A stretch of DNA of 64,000 nt, taken from Epiperipatus broadwayi. Taxonomy: Eukaryota; Onychophora; Udeonychophora; Euonychophora; Peripatidae. The position numbers and the translations under genes are program-made. Below the pieces are notes generated by a model that was not told the origin of the DNA, did no database searches, and saw nothing but the letters and a program-made list of their open reading frames with translations. The first letter of the stretch is position 1, and every line of letters begins with the position of its first letter. The stretch spans positions 62,001-126,000 of the forward strand of contig JAQFVV010013081.1 of NCBI GenBank assembly GCA_028023455.1, read 5' to 3'. Of this stretch, positions 1 through 11,189 are shown in pieces.

Positions 1-3000
1 ATAGCTTTATTCAAAAAATTAAATTTTACAAATGTTAAAGGAAGTAAGAATTTCTATACATTGAATAAAATATCACACGATAAATTTAAAAATATTCCAT
101 AGCGATGTTATCGGTTTTAATGCCAAAAGATTTGTTTTTTTATTGACATTTTTAATTTATTTTAAATAATGTTTGCTAGTAATTGATCAGTACCTTTTAT
201 AAAGAAAATCAACGCCATTTTTATTATTGATCAACTGGCATTTACTATCAGTACTTTATTTAAATATTTCAATCTTTTAGATGTCAAGAGGTTTCCTTTT
301 TCTTTTGTTTAAATGTCTTCTTTGATTAAATTTTTCTTTCAACTAAATAAACAGAAAAAAAAAACTCTCCAAGCGAAAAAAATAAATAAATACTTCAACA
401 AAATTAGAATTTTAAGAATGTTTATTTACCAAAAATAGTAATATATTATTATGTTTGTTATTTGTATCTAATAGAAAAACAATGCTCGTTATTTTATGAT
501 TCTAAACTATATTTTTATCATTTTCCCTTGATTATCTACATGGAAAATCTGCTAGTCTTTATAGTACTTTTGGCATAATTCTCATAATTATTATAAAAGA
601 ATAATATACATATAATCTGATGCAAGTTCTCTTTCTGAACCAATATTCACTAGGAAAATTAATAGTTAATTAGTGAAGATTTTTGTGGTTTTCTTTCTTT
701 ACCGGTTTTCTTTCTTTACCCTCAAGCTAAAATTAATAACAATAATTTGTCAATCAATATTAAATAGTTAACTCAGTGACAGTGTATTAACTATCTTAAA
801 AAATCGTTAGCAAAGTGGAAAAAAAATCTAGCTACACAATAAATTTGAACTCTCTAATTCAAACATCGACTAAGATAATAAGCATTAGACTGTAGTCGTT
901 TTAGGTTTTCATTAATAAAATGTTATTTAGTTGGTTTTTTTTTCATGTCCGGAATTTTATGTAATATTTTTTTTAAAAAGTCTTAGTAGTAAAATAAATA
1001 CTGATATTTTACATACAAATACATTATAATGTATGAATTAATACATTGTGAATATATTTTGATTTTTTAAAACTTTTAAAAACAGCGAGTAGTTGCCTAT
1101 GAAAAAAAAACACTTTTTACATAAATCGATTCTAGTCTCTTTCAAAATTTAACTTTGTACTTTGGTAACTATTATAACAAAGCCAATGTTGATAGAAAAC
1201 TGCAAGTATTAGTATTAAAAGAGTATTCCAGAGAATAGTGGGATTTGGAAAAATTATAATGTTCTCTCTTGCAATAAACAAAAAAAAAAAACTTGCCTCT
1301 ATTATATAATTATTTAATCTGTTAATCTAAAATTTATTCAAATGCATAATTTAGGTAAGTTGAAGTTTTTAGATAAAATTGTATGTATACTTATTTTTGA
1401 CAACATCCATCTGATATATAACTGTTATCTATTGATTTATAAACATATAATAATACTTTGAATCTTCCTAAAATAATTTCCTTAATTTTAATGACAATAT
1501 TTTTTTAAACTAACAAATCATTGTTTACTCTAAAGATTAGCTGTGCCAAGATATATAAACTCAGTCAGTTGATTTATATCTTTCACTATCATACATAAAT
1601 ATAATTTGTATCTCTTATTTTGATACATATTCATTACTAATTTTTTAATAAGACTTTTATAAAAAAAAATTTAAATTATTACTTCTGCATAGAAATTATT
1701 GTATATCTATTGAGAAAGATAGTTTCACATCTGTGTGAAAGTTAGTGATTGTATTAAAGTTGTAATTATATGTGAAAATACAATATTTCCATTATCTAAT
1801 ATTAATTGTTAACTGTTTAGAAAAAAGTTAAAACTTTATTTAATTTCCAAATACACTCAAAATGTTACTAATAACACAAAGATTAGTATATCTATCATAA
1901 TGTTGTATATGGCAATACCACTTGAAATATTGTGTCCAATACTAACTTGTATGCTATTAAGACAATAAACATCACATTACTAACTGTTAAATGAATTTTT
2001 AAAGTTTAAATAAAGTTCGATTTTTTTAAATAAAAATGTAACAATTAATATTAGATAATAAAAATAGTCCAACATATAATTTCACCATATCTGATTATAT
2101 AAAGGATTTTTTCAAACATTCAGTTACTTAGTTTTAGTTTCTCTAGGAGTCCTGAAAAATAAACTATAGATCTCTCATTGTTCTATTAAGAATTATACAG
2201 AGTTTTTATATAACATTGTATAGCCAACCTATTTAGTAATTTGCAAATACTGATACAAAAATATTGTTTGTATCACTTTGCACAGAAATATCATAAAGAG
2301 CAATTTGATTATAACATATATTTAAAATTACTCTAAACATAAAATGCATTAACTGAAATCTTTTAGTAAAGTAATTGCTATAGTAAATGGAATTACAGCT
2401 AAGAGTAATTTTATTTTCTGGCCACAACTTTGCCATTTATAAATTAATTAAGAATATTTTTGCGGTACCACCAAAAACATCTAGAAATAACACATTTTCT
2501 AAAATGTTCTTAAATATTTGACAGAATATTGCTACATACAGCAATATTACCACTATTCCATTATGGTTGATGTCTATTTAAAGTATCATATATTGTCTCT
2601 CTTAAATAGTATTGACCAAATGTAAATCTGTGAGAATTAAAGTCCAGTCAAAGCTAGACTAAAATAATATTATTTAAGTTCATATTTTATATGCAGTTTT
2701 CTCTTTGAATACAATATCATCTAGCTTTGTCTTTCTATAAACAATTCACATAAGAAGAATATATGAAATGTATCAAAATGTTAGCAGATAGAAATCAAAT
2801 ACTTCAAGAATGAAGCAATTCTGCTTATTTCTATCCCTACTAAAATGGTATTTCTAGTGTAAATCATTCAATCAAAGATTCATATGTCATGCTATCTATT
2901 GAAAATAAATTTTTTAATGAAGTTAGACTTTAAACACACAATAATATTCTTAATTAACAATTTGCATTATTCAGATGCTTAAAAAAACACATCCAAGGGC

Positions 3001-3704
3001 ATTAGTTTGTTTTTTACACTGGAATATTCTTCCATAAAAATACTTATTTAAAGATTCTGAAACTTATTTTTCCATATAAAAGATATGATAAAACTTCATT
3101 TCAAATAATCATTTGTGCAAAGGAATTTTCAGAACCCAGCTATAAAAATACAGTCAATGATATATGTGGTGGGTCTCTCAAACTTCATCAGTATTATAAA
3201 ACATAAAGCAAATGTGTTGTCTATTTATGAGATGAAGTGATAAATAAATTATGACCGGCAATCTTCATCAAAACTGAAACATAATATTCTACACAATTGA
3301 AACTAACAAGTTTATTTGCCCATTTTAATGTTGACCTGCAAACAATAAACAGTTTAACAATTAGTTTTGATCATCAGTTATTATACAATTTATGTACCAA
3401 CAATATGATCACTTTTAAAAAAAACTAGGGTATGGCATTTCTTTTCACATGCTTTTATAAAACCATAGTTGGATATTATAATTTTTAAAACTTATTTTTA
3501 AGGCATCTATAAAATATCTTTGAAACAAACAGTATTTTTCAAAACTTGTTTTTATTAATAGATTTTAATTACATTGTATTTTTTATTGATTTATTGAAAA
3601 AAAATAAAGCAGTGCTAACTTAAAGAATTTTGTCTTAAAATAAAACTATTAATAATTCACTAATGAGATTAAAAATATTTTGCCTTAAAATGTAAATTAA
3701 CTTA
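1..3704. other. AT-rich intergenic DNA, no gene seen
   Basis: This stretch has very high A+T content, many homopolymer runs and stop codons in all six frames. The only open frame of note (2233-2436, minus) has the low-complexity composition expected by chance. A run at 3127-3233 is open for about 35 codons after a weak AG, but it lacks a good pyrimidine tract and I do not call it. I see no transposon end, RNA gene or promoter. Confidence 0.7.
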
Positions 3705-3727
3705 ACACACACACACATATATATATA
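3705..3727. repeat. (CA)n(TA)n microsatellite
   Basis: A short CA run passes directly into a TA run immediately outside the left end of the Penelope-like fold-back that begins at 3730. PLEs often sit beside such simple repeats, and this could be either the insertion target or part of the 3' tail. Confidence 0.8.
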
Positions 3728-3729
3728 AT

Positions 3730-4299
3730 GTCAACTTTCCCTTAATTTCATGATCTTAACATTTGCTGCCTTCCTATTGATTAAGTCTTGCTTGTATTTA
3801 TATATTATCATAGCATCCTTGATTTTTCTTTTATTGTTATTTCTTTCAGTTTGCAATATTTTTTACATTATTATAATTAAAATCAAAACCATATATACAT
3901 GATTTATTATGGTCATAAAAACAGAAGCTGCCAAATTATCATTATCTTTAGAATTTTGTTTCATATTTTGAACTCTTTTTAATAAAAACAAGTGTTCTTT
4001 TGTTCTATTCTCCAATGTTCATCTTGACTTACCTATATATCCATTACCACACCTGCACATCCACTTATAAATGATACAATTTTTATTTGTAAATAAGGTT
4101 TTATCTTTACAGTTATTTATTAATTTATTTAATGTAGGTGGTGCATAAAATGCAATGTCATATATATTTTTATAAATTTTCCTTATGAAACTTGCCTGTT
4201 GATTCAAAGTATATGGTATTGATATCCAAATTTTATTATCTGAAGAATTAACATCATTATTAATCCTATTTTTATTTTTGTATTTATATTTTGAATTAA
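3730..4299 (-). pseudogene. Penelope-like element 3' end (GIY-YIG part), left arm of a head-to-head pair
   Basis: This is the C-terminal part of a Penelope-like retroelement on the minus strand. The open segment 4019-4207 contains a YKWMCRCGNGYIG core, the cysteine-containing GIY-YIG endonuclease signature of PLEs, preceded by an NNCKDK segment. Downstream (3730-4015) only fragments and 3' UTR remain. The whole arm is an inverted copy of 4745-5316, with matching ends at 3730 and 5316. The left arm stops at about 4299, where the opposite-strand copy starts without a spacer. The reverse transcriptase (RT) part is missing. Where the right arm has a stop before NQQ, this arm has a sense codon, so the two copies decayed independently. 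PLE identity rests on the GIY-YIG core together with RT motifs in the partner copy. Confidence 0.75.
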
Positions 4300-5316
4300 T
4301 TCATCAAATAAATCTTTAACAGTATTTGACTTTTTGAACAAAAAAGATATTACTTTATACTATCGATAAGTTGATGATGTTTTTGTATGTGGAAAGTTAA
4401 ATACTATTAAAGATTTGTTTCTTGAATTAAATAATATAAAAGGCTTAAAATAGATTAAAACAAATGAAAATTTAATGTATGTCAAATTTCTAGATCTTAA
4501 GATAACTAGATACAGAGATAAACTTGATTACTAAATGACTATTAAACCACTAGCAAAAAGAGGTTCAATTTCATATAAATCAAGAGTACCAATGTCACAT
4601 AAAATGGCAGGTTTGAAGTCCTTCTCATTTAGAAATGGTAATCTGTGTAAATATTCATCGGATAAAGGCAAACATATTGAAATGTATTCTAATGAATTAT
4701 TAAATGTTAGATATAATTATGATCATATTTATTATACTATTAAAAATTTTAATTCAAAATATAAATACAAAAATAAAAATAAGATTAATAATGATGTTAA
4801 TTCTTCTGATAATAAAATTTGGATATCAATACCATATATTTAGAATCAACAGGCAAGTTTCATAAGGAAAATTTATAAAGGTGTATGTGATATTGCATTT
4901 TATGCATCACCTACATTAAATAAATTAATAAATAACTGTAAAGATAAAATCTTATTTACAAATAAAAATTGTATCACTTATAAATGGATGTGTAGGTGTG
5001 GTAGTGAATATATAGGTGAATGAAAATACACATTGGAGAAAAAACAAAAGAGCACTTATTGTTATTAAAAAGACTTCAAAATACAAAACAAAATTCCAAA
5101 GATAATGATAATTTATCAGCTTCTGTTTTTATGACCATAATAAATCGTGTATATATGGTTTTGATTTTAATTATAATAATGTAAAAACATTGCAAACTGA
5201 AAGAAATAATAATAAAAGAAAAATCAAGGAAGCCATGTTAATATATAAATACAAGCAAGACTTAATCAATAGGCAGGCAGCAAATATTAAGATCACGAAA
5301 TTATGGAAAAGTTGAC
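4300..5316 (+). pseudogene. Penelope-like element, RT palm to GIY-YIG, right arm of the pair
   Basis: This is a longer PLE fragment on the plus strand. It begins in the RT: a VDDVFVCGKL segment near 4370-4410 is the catalytic motif C, with the expected tyrosine before VDD replaced by a stop codon. The thumb/linker follows (open frame 4535-4843). After a stop at 4842 come NQQASFIRKIYK and the GIY-YIG core KWMCRCGSEYIGE at about 4985-5023. The tail near 5195-5310 keeps the basic KRKIKEA helix and LINRQAANIK region typical of PLE C-termini, but in shifted frames. RT plus GIY-YIG in this order is diagnostic of PLEs. The copy is dead: there are several stops and at least one frameshift. It is 5'-truncated exactly where the inverted partner begins. 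Confidence 0.8.
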
Positions 5317-5460
5317 CTTTCAAAGTATTAGTTGACAAAGACTACAAAGATAGTTGAAAGTGCTCCTAAATGATATTTATATTTTTTTTGTTCTTTTTAA
5401 CAAATTTTAATTACTGTATTTTCTAATATTTATTTATAAGTTTACATATTATATATATAT
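5317..5460. other. Spacer between PLE pair and LTR element, TA-rich target
   Basis: This is AT-rich DNA ending in an ATATATATAT run. The same ATATAT follows the other end of the LTR element at 9677, so this run is the probable insertion target and duplicated site. Confidence 0.5.
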
Positions 5461-6212
5461 TGAACCGTATTCGAATATGTGGATTCGAAACACCGGTCTC
5501 TTAGGCAGAGAAGAACATACTCGGAGAGTATGTATGCCCAAACGATAGCTATAAAGTATATAACTAACGTTACATTTCCAGGACATAACTTCTTCTCTAC
5601 TGTTGAGTTCAACACCAAGTTCAAAGCACTTTTTTTGTTTGTGTATAAACACAGGCGCCAGCTGCTTATTCTAAAAGAATAGACAACGCACTTTGAATAG
5701 TGGCAACTAACCCAATGCCTAAATCCATGACTAGCTCAGTTGTTTGTAATCACTAACAGATTATGTTTAATTAGTGGTTAAAAGACTTGATAAAGAATTT
5801 GTTAAAAAGAATTTATAAAAAGAATTGTAAAAGAATTGATAAAAGGAATTGACCGACAAATAAAGTTTAATTTTAAAGATAATTTATTAACTAACATTTA
5901 TTTACTAAATTTAAACATTTTATAATTCTAATAAACACACGCATATTTTAAATTGACATTTCTAAACTAGTTTAAATATTCTTGTTTACTTTCATAACAA
6001 AACACTGGTAATTATCTAATTTAACTAATAATATTGATATAAGGATCACGCACATATTAACTCATGCACACACATAATAATATTAAAGTATTACATAGCA
6101 TTTGAAATTCATTTATGTATGATATCGAGTTCATATAATTAGACTCTTGGAGGATTCGCACGAATTAATGAAATGCAATGGCTATTACAGTATAAACGAA
6201 AATAAGCAAATG

Positions 6213-6224
6213 TTTTACCTAGGA
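6213..6224 (-). promoter_or_regulatory. Splice donor in the LTR leader
   Basis: The minus strand reads CCTAG|GTAAAAC, a good 5' splice site about 300 bases downstream of the predicted start site. The divergent LTR at 24.5-26.8 kb has the same block (ATCCTAG|GTAAAC, exon end at 25747). Conservation between two divergent LTRs suggests that it is functional. Confidence 0.5.
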
Positions 6225-6517
6225 TTTTGAACGTAGATTTAACACTTTGTTTTCTTCCAGTATGAATGCTTCCAGCCGGCTGGGATGTTTCCTTGCTGAG
6301 TTTCCTGATTTTCACGATTATTACTATCAAAGACAATTAGATACGGACGGAGATTTTCTACGATGTTAAGCTGACATTATTTCACGGGCAGATCTGCTGT
6401 TTTCATCGGACATCTGGGCTGGAGGTGAACGTGCGTTCCAAAATTTTCTCAGCACTGCATTTTGTTTCTTAGCTGACTCAATTAATTTCCGAACTGCACT
6501 CTCTCAATAACTTTGTG

Positions 6518-6553
6518 AACTGATTCACTGTCCGATAAAAAAGTCTATTTATA
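6518..6553 (-). promoter_or_regulatory. LTR core promoter: TATA box and TCAGTT initiator
   Basis: On the minus strand TATAAATA lies at 6553-6546, and TCAGTT lies at 6523-6518. The initiator A (6521) is 32 bases downstream of the TATA start, the usual spacing. A DPE-like AGTTC follows about 27 bases into the transcript. The TCAGTT initiator plus DPE-like site is a style well known from arthropod promoters. This whole block is deleted from the 5' LTR at 8655-9676, so transcription from the remaining promoter would run out of the element into the left flank. Confidence 0.6.
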
Positions 6554-7033
6554 CCTGCGCCTTGTTGTCTTTCTAATATCTCCGGCAAAGATCTGTTATC
6601 AAATTCCAATGATAATCATTTGATAAACGTGTTTTGGAAGATTGCTTAATTAGTAATAGCCATGCAGAGATGTTGTTTTATATTTTAATTAATAACCATT
6701 GCCGTGTTTTTTAATAATAATCTTCTTTAACTTTATAATAACATTTATTCTATTGTTGACAATCGCACATATATACGGTCATATATTTTTAATACAATTT
6801 ACTATTTAGTTTTAATATTATTTTTTCTTTAATTAAACTTGAATGAAAAGAGATTTGTATATTTATATTTTTACGAATACTAATAAAAACTATTTAATTC
6901 CTATCTTTTTTCTAAAACAAACTGCAATAAACTCTTCAACGTTTAATTTTATGTTTTTTTTTTATGAACGATTACTTTAATAATAATTTTAGATAAAAAT
7001 TACATGTGCCTATATCAATATAGGTACATTACA

Positions 7034-7047
7034 CCGCCCTTCCTTTT
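7034..7047 (-). other. Polypurine tract candidate
   Basis: On the minus strand the 14 bases AAAAGGAAGGGCGG lie just upstream of the 3' LTR, where the plus-strand primer of an LTR retrotransposon sits. Five bases separate it from the LTR end as I drew it, so the LTR edge could be a few bases further out (a TGTAA alternative). Confidence 0.55.
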
Positions 7048-7372
7048 GAGAGTAAAATGCGTCATTTTTGACCATTTTATCTCTGACAACATTAAATCTT
7101 AATTTATTTATTTTTTTATTTTATTGACATGTTATTTATTTGTTTAATTCGATCACTTTAATCAAACCCTTTATTTTATTCATTTATTTAATCCTATAAT
7201 TGTTACTCTTAAATCATTCATTTGACCTACTTATTTAACTTGATTTTATTGATTTTTAACTGTTTATTTACAAGCATTTTTTCTTATGTAATATGTGCGT
7301 GGGGAAAAAAAATCTTTTATTCAATAATGCCTCCTTGTTACTATTATTATTTCTAAATTTCCTTTAGTATTA

Positions 7373-8302
7373 TTACCGCCTGTCCGGTGGTTGTTTTTCT
7401 CTTTTCACTAACCTCAACGACCGGGCATTATATGTTCCTTTTTCCTCTATTCCCTGTGCTATCACAAACGCGTTATTACCGTATTGCCGTTTGATGATAT
7501 AAGGGCCATCGTATATTGGCTGGAATTTCTTGTATATATGTTTTTCAGGATGACTCACCGGATGAACTCTCACCATGACCTCATCTTCCCTCCTGAAGAT
7601 AGCCTTAGGTCTTCCCTGCCTCTGCTGCCATAGCCTGCCCATTTTTCTTAACTGCTTGAGCGCTTGCTTAGCATCTCTTCTCTGGTTGATTGGATTTTCG
7701 ACTTCGTAACTCAGAAAACCTTTATACCTAGACAAACTCCGAATTACTTCAATTTGGGAATATTTTTTTTTACGCTTTCTCTTTGTTTTAAATCTATGTC
7801 TACAGCGAATGTGAACGTTTACTTTAAACCTTTTATTTTTAATTCTTTGTAAAAACTCTTTTACGCTATTTTCTACCTTTTGATCTACATAAGTTTCTAC
7901 TTTATCTGTCACAACGCTATCTGATTCTAATTCAATTTCTACCTCTTTCGTGACCTCAACTTCCTGACTTTCTTTAATTAAATCTAACTCTATAACTTCT
8001 TGGTTCTTCTCTACCTTTACCTTTATCTCACATCTTATTTCTCTTACTTCTGCTCTGAGTTCTTTAATTTCTGTTTTAACCTGACTAATTTCTTCCTTCA
8101 ATTCTGCTTTGAGTTCTAACTGACTTTGCTTAATTTCTTGACGCATTTCTTTTATCAATTCTGCTTTGAACTCTTGCATCATATTCATCATCATTTTCAT
8201 CATCATTCGCATCTCAGATACTTCTTCTTTCTCCTTTTCTACTAACTGGGGATTTTTGAAATATATTGGGCTTTCTTTCGGATCCATTTTCGAAAATTTC
8301 AA
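7373..8302 (-). CDS. Gag-like coiled coil fused to integrase C-terminal domain (309 aa)
   Basis: This single uninterrupted ORF lies between the LTRs and is the only one there. Residues about 20-150 are charged, Lys/Glu-rich and methionine-rich heptads, predicted to form a coiled coil (ELKAELKEEISQVKTEIKEL), as in Gag-like N-termini. A very basic stretch follows (residues about 170-185). The last 70 residues match the end of Ty3/Gypsy integrases: a DEVMVRVHP segment, then YDGPYII (the GPY/F motif), then GTYNARSLRLVKRE. Protease, RT, RNase H and the integrase catalytic core are all absent. The fusion is in frame and free of stops while neighbouring elements are riddled with them. It could be a translated product of a mobilised deletion derivative, or simply young. 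The start at 8302 (MKFSKMDPKES) lies about 350 bases inside the 5' LTR edge; an internal ATG at residue 6 is also possible. Confidence 0.7.
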   Translation of the reverse strand: MKFSKMDPKESPIYFKNPQLVEKEKEEVSEMRMMMKMMMNMMQEFKAELIKEMRQEIKQSQLELKAELKEEISQVKTEIKELRAEVREIRCEIKVKVEKNQEVIELDLIKESQEVEVTKEVEIELESDSVVTDKVETYVDQKVENSVKEFLQRIKNKRFKVNVHIRCRHRFKTKRKRKKKYSQIEVIRSLSRYKGFLSYEVENPINQRRDAKQALKQLRKMGRLWQQRQGRPKAIFRREDEVMVRVHPVSHPEKHIYKKFQPIYDGPYIIKRQYGNNAFVIAQGIEEKGTYNARSLRLVKREKQPPDRR

Positions 8303-8654
8303 TTTTAAAGTACTAGCGCTTATGTTAAACTAAATTTAAATACGACTTATTTATTTATTTTTCTTATTAAGACAGAAACTCACGTTAACTCCAGCCTATT
8401 GTCCTTTTCACTACCCGCTCTTAATGCTTTAACTCCGCCCATAACACCCAATTGACTCTGATTTGATAGCATAAATGTCAAAATCTCTTTTCATTTCGAA
8501 AAAAAAAAAAAAAATTTCGGTCAATTCTTTTTTAAAATTAAAACACTTTTACATACGTAATTTAACTTTTGTATAAAACAAAATTTTCAAACAAGAAACA
8601 AAGTATTTCTTTACTATTGTTTCTTAGGTTCAGCCCCAAGTTGGGTCTAGCCAT

Positions 8655-9676
8655 TGAACCATATTCGAATATGTGGATTCGAAACACCGGTCTCTTAGGC
8701 AGAGAAGAACATACTCGGAGAGTATGTATGCCCAAACGATAGCTATAAAGTATATAACTAACGTTACATTTCCAGGACATAACTTCTTCTCGACTGTTGA
8801 GTTCAACACCAAGTTCAAAGCACTTTTTTTGTTTGTGTATAAACACGGGCGCCAGCTGCTTATTCTAAAAGAATAGACAACGCACTTTGAATAGTGGCAA
8901 CTAACCCAATGCCTAAATCCACGACTAGCTCAGTTGTTTGTAATCACTAACAGATTATGCTTAATTAGTGGTTAAAAGACTTGATAAAGAATTTGTTAAA
9001 AAGAATTTATAAAAAGAATTGTAAAAGAATTGATAAAAGGAATTGACCGACAAATAAAGTTTAATTTTAAAGATAATTTATTAACTAACATTTATTTACT
9101 AAATTTAAACATTTTATAATTCTAATAAACACATGCATATTTTAAATTGACATTTCTAAACTAGTTTAAATATTCTTGTTTACTTTCATAACAAAACACT
9201 GGTGATTATCTAATTTAACTAATAATATTGATATAAGGATCACGCACAAATTCCAATGATAATCATTTGATAAACGTGTTTTGGAAGATTGCTTAATTAG
9301 TAATAGCCATGCAGAGATGTTGTTTTATATTTTAATTAATAACCATTGCCGTGTTTTTTAATAATAATCTTCTTTAACTTTATAATAACATTTATTCTAT
9401 TGTTGACAATCACACATATATACGGTCATATATTTTTAATACAATTTACTATTTAGTTTTAATATTATTTTTTCTTTAATTAAACTTGAATGAAAAGAGA
9501 TTTGTATATTTATATTTTTATGAATACTAATAAAAACTATTTAATTCCTATCTTTTTTCTAAAACAAACTGCAATAAACTCTTCAACATTTAATTTTATG
9601 TTGTTTTTTTTATGAACGATTACTTTAATAATAATTTTAGATAAAAATTACATGTGCCTATATCAATATAGGCACA
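8655..9676 (-). repeat. Long terminal repeat, 5' LTR (1022 bp, promoter deleted)
   Basis: This LTR is nearly identical to 5461-7028 except that GCACA at 9242-9248 joins directly to AATTCCAATG. That removes the equivalent of 6056-6600, including the TATA box, initiator and splice donor. Its outer edge (9653-9676) is a perfect hairpin: TGTGCCTATA, loop TCAA, TATAGGCACA. On the inner side the minus strand reads TGGCTAGACCCAA (8653-8641), which starts with the TGG expected of a primer-binding site; I cannot assign the tRNA. Confidence 0.85.
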
Positions 9677-11189
9677 ATATATATATGCACAGTAATGGTT
9701 AGCTTGTATATATTTAATTTTTTTAATTAATTCATGCACCATATGACATTAAACATCAGAAAATATATAAACAAATATTCATTATGTACTTGGATAGAAT
9801 TCAAACTAATTTTTTAATATGTGATGATGATGCCCACTACACAACCACTATTTGCAATTCTGGCCAAATTTCATAGAATATAAGTTATTCCCAATGAAAT
9901 GGACATAGAATTAATATGCATCTCAGACAAAATTACATATAAACAAATCGACACTTATTTAAACAAATAACACAATTTACAAAGTATCATAATTGTCAGG
10001 TAAGATCTAATGCTTTTTCCCCCTAAACATGCTTGCATTACAGACTATATCATAAAAGTTTATGACAATTTTCTTTATAATTGATTATAATTTAATGGCA
10101 ATAATTGCTTTAATAATGTACTTTTTCCTTATCATTTAAATTTTAGTTTACATGCAAGGTGGATAATAATAGTAGTTGTTCTAAGTTTTTAAGATTTATT
10201 TTGATTAATTTTGAAACATTAACTTTTCAATTACATCTTATAATACTAATATTGTTATATGATTTAACATATTCCAAAAAGGAAATCCCTCCTCATCTTT
10301 AATGCACTCTGGATATAATCCTATGTTGGCTGACTCTCATAGCTTAGTGACACATATATACCTAATATGGAATTATGTTACTCAATATTCATGCCTTACA
10401 AGAATAATTCTAGAAAGAGGTCACTTTAGCTTAGAATCCAGATCTAATAATAACTCAACTTAATTACAGAGATAGTTTTTTTGAATCCAATTCAATTTAA
10501 TTATGTGATGTGGTTCATTTGAATCTGACTCAAAATTTATAGAATAAAAACCATGACTAAATCCACCATATAGATATAGAATATTTTAACTAATCAATAG
10601 TGATCTAACAATTGCATTTATATTATAAATTGTACATATATAAAATCTAACAGTAATCTTAAAAAAAAAAATAACTTGTGTACAAACGAACTTGATCTAA
10701 TTTTTAAAATAAACTGTTACCTTTTGATTTACAAGTCTCAAACTTACTCAATCCACAATTTTGACATCATCCACTCTAAATAAATTTAGTAATGATTATC
10801 ATTAATTACTTATTAAACTAGAGATTGTTTCTAGTTCAGATATAAATTTTCAACTTCAGTTAAAAATTAATATGTCTGACATTTTTAAAATTAAACACAC
10901 ACATAGAGTAACCTTCATGCCACTACACATTTTTTTGAAATTATCTGAATAACGGTATAATAAAGGACAACTGATGAGTTCTGATATTGATTTTAAAAAA
11001 TGTGTGGTGGTGTGAGGCTATTTAATACATTTATAAAAGATATTACTCATGGGAAAGAGAAATGTAAATACCTCTCTGTATGTGTGTTTAAATAAGAAAA
11101 TCATATATATTAATCTTTAACTGAGGTTTTAAGTTTATATTTGAAGTAGAGACAATCTCTAGTTTAATAATTAATTATTTATAATCTTA
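9677..11189. other. AT-rich DNA, no gene seen
   Basis: Stops are dense in all frames. An isolated CTGATGAG at 10973 was checked as a hammerhead core and lacks a partner GAAA. A slightly GC-richer patch at 10285-10350 has no open frame. Confidence 0.6.

Larger units (their letters stand above)
5461..7028 (-). repeat. Long terminal repeat, 3' LTR (full form, 1568 bp)
   Basis: This left LTR keeps the segment 6056-6600 that is missing from its partner. It carries the core promoter at 6518-6553 and a splice-donor motif at 6213-6224. Its right edge (the U3 start on the minus strand) is a hairpin, with ten-base arms TGTGCCTATA and TATAGGTACA around a four-base loop. A 67-codon ORF on the plus strand (5479-5682) occurs in both LTRs only because the LTRs are copies. 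Confidence 0.85.
5461..9676 (-). mobile_element. LTR retrotransposon, internally deleted, probably Ty3/Gypsy
   Basis: Two direct repeats (5461-7028 and 8655-9676) start with TGAACC and end in GGTACA or GGCACA, giving TG...CA ends. ATATAT flanks both sides, as expected for a short target duplication in a TA run. The element lies on the minus strand: a purine-rich stretch, the polypurine tract candidate, borders the left LTR on that strand, and a TGG-starting primer-binding-site candidate borders the right LTR. Only about 1.6 kb lies between the LTRs, holding one 309-codon ORF. That is far too short for gag-pol, so this is a non-autonomous derivative. The integrase tail of the ORF supports Ty3/Gypsy. 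The LTRs differ at about a dozen positions plus one 546-bp indel, so the insertion is fairly young. Confidence 0.85.

Noticed and set aside
5479-5682. 67-codon ORF with an identical twin at 8673-8876, plus antisense ORFs at the same places
   Set aside because: It lies inside both LTRs, so the conservation reflects LTR duplication; antisense frames are equally long and no protein motif is present.
10973-10980. CTGATGAG as a hammerhead core
   Set aside because: No GAAA with a pairing stem II within reach; the same holds for the ACTGATGAG at 11325.
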